Assembly: GCA_903916245.1 (NCBI GenBank)
Contig: CAIWVZ010000155.1
Coordinates: 1-32,311, forward strand
Direction: 5' to 3'
DNA: 32,311 bases
Source: an uncultured Planctomycetota bacterium
GTDB lineage: Bacteria > Planctomycetota > GCA-002687715 > CAIWVZ01
Shown: positions 32,002 through 32,311 of the stretch, in pieces
Numbering within the stretch: position 1 is the first letter of the stretch
Layout of the letters: each line of letters opens with the position of its first letter
The notes under the pieces: generated by a model
The model's database searches: none
What the model was told of the DNA's origin: nothing
Seen by the model: the letters and a program-made list of their open reading frames with translations, nothing else
Translations under genes and position numbers: made by a program

Positions 32002-32311
32002 TCAGTTTCCGCGGCCGCCTTCCGCCATGCGCCTCAGGAACTCTTCCGCGGCGTGACGTTGGACCTTGTCGTCGGCGTAGATGACGCCGATCGAGCGCCA
32101 GAAACCCATCATTCCGCCGCCACCGCCACCGCGGCGACCGCCGCGTCCACCACGACCGCCCCCGCCGCCGCCTTCACCGCCGCCCGCGTTGGGAGCCCCG
32201 CCGCCGAGCATGCTGCGCACGCCGTCCGCGACCGACTTGAGCGTCGCGTTCTTTTCATCCTTCACCAACGCGTCGAGCAGATCCGTATTCGCCGGGTCCT
32301 TGCTGTTGGTG
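32002..32311 (-). CDS. C-terminus of a Gly/Arg-rich protein of unknown function (partial, start beyond the right edge)
   Basis: The frame is open to the window edge and stops at 32002, giving about 102 residues of the C-terminus. It begins SKDPANTDLLDALVKDEKNA and TLKSVADGVRSMLGGG, a helical stretch. A low-complexity run of about 30 residues, almost all Gly and Arg, follows. The end, GFWRSIGVIYADDKVQRHAA then EEFLRRMAEGGRGN, is again helical. A GTG at 32268 could start an 88-residue protein, but the coding pattern continues upstream without a break, so a longer protein is more likely. Function is unknown. Sixteen bases after its stop the kinase gene starts on the same strand. Confidence 0.65.
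   Translation of the reverse strand, partial: TNSKDPANTDLLDALVKDEKNATLKSVADGVRSMLGGGAPNAGGGEGGGGGGRGGRGGRRGGGGGGMMGFWRSIGVIYADDKVQRHAAEEFLRRMAEGGRGN

Overview
The window is high-GC bacterial DNA, densely coded and made of short operons on both strands. Planctomycetota (or a close relative) is my best guess but is not proven. The supporting signs are an ECF sigma factor coupled to a kinase-like protein, a Ser/Thr kinase with a long exported tail, many secreted hydrolases, a fused isobutyryl-CoA mutase, and several genes whose -10 box lies 6-7 bases before the start codon, as in leaderless transcripts. I see no rRNA, tRNA, IS element, prophage or CRISPR array.

Layout. 1-559 (-): moaD and the start of moaE, which together form molybdopterin synthase. 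647-2875 (+): an exported S9 (DPP-IV type) peptidase. 2865-4135 (-): a DUF454/YbaN membrane protein and an RNase Z-like metallo-hydrolase. 4238-5690 (+): an Mrp/ApbC Fe-S carrier ATPase and AcpS. 5694-11661 (-): a tight run read as dsbD, aldehyde dehydrogenase, ECF sigma factor and pseudokinase. 11701-16800 (+): a glyoxalase II-like hydrolase, transketolase, a small unknown protein, and a DapA-family lyase with a DAO-family flavoprotein oxidase. 16811-20887 (-): the B12-dependent fused mutase IcmF and an unknown 263-residue partner. 20888-21255 has no confident gene; it holds an inverted repeat that may be a small RNA gene and two palindromes. 21256-21744 (-): an HTH regulator. 21836-23449 (+): an exported M28 peptidase ending in a strong terminator. 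23520-25259 (-): GTP-type PEP carboxykinase. 25537-29717 (+): a Tat-exported three-subunit molybdenum hydroxylase (2Fe-2S, Mo, then FAD plus extra Cys cluster) with an overlapping 85-residue cysteine-rich protein. 29718-31985 (-): the Ser/Thr kinase. 32002-end (-): the C-terminus of a Gly/Arg-rich protein.

How the genes fit together. MoaD/MoaE make the cofactor needed by the molybdenum hydroxylase at the other end of the window, and Mrp can supply Fe-S clusters. IcmF, PEPCK and transketolase belong to central and branched acyl-CoA metabolism. The lyase-oxidase pair looks like a small amino-acid or imino-acid breakdown unit. DsbD, the S9 and M28 peptidases and the Tat-exported hydroxylase point to an active periplasm. 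The best candidates for undescribed biology are the Cys-rich protein of the Mo-hydroxylase operon, the sigma-pseudokinase pair, and the CU-rich-loop RNA candidate upstream of icmF.
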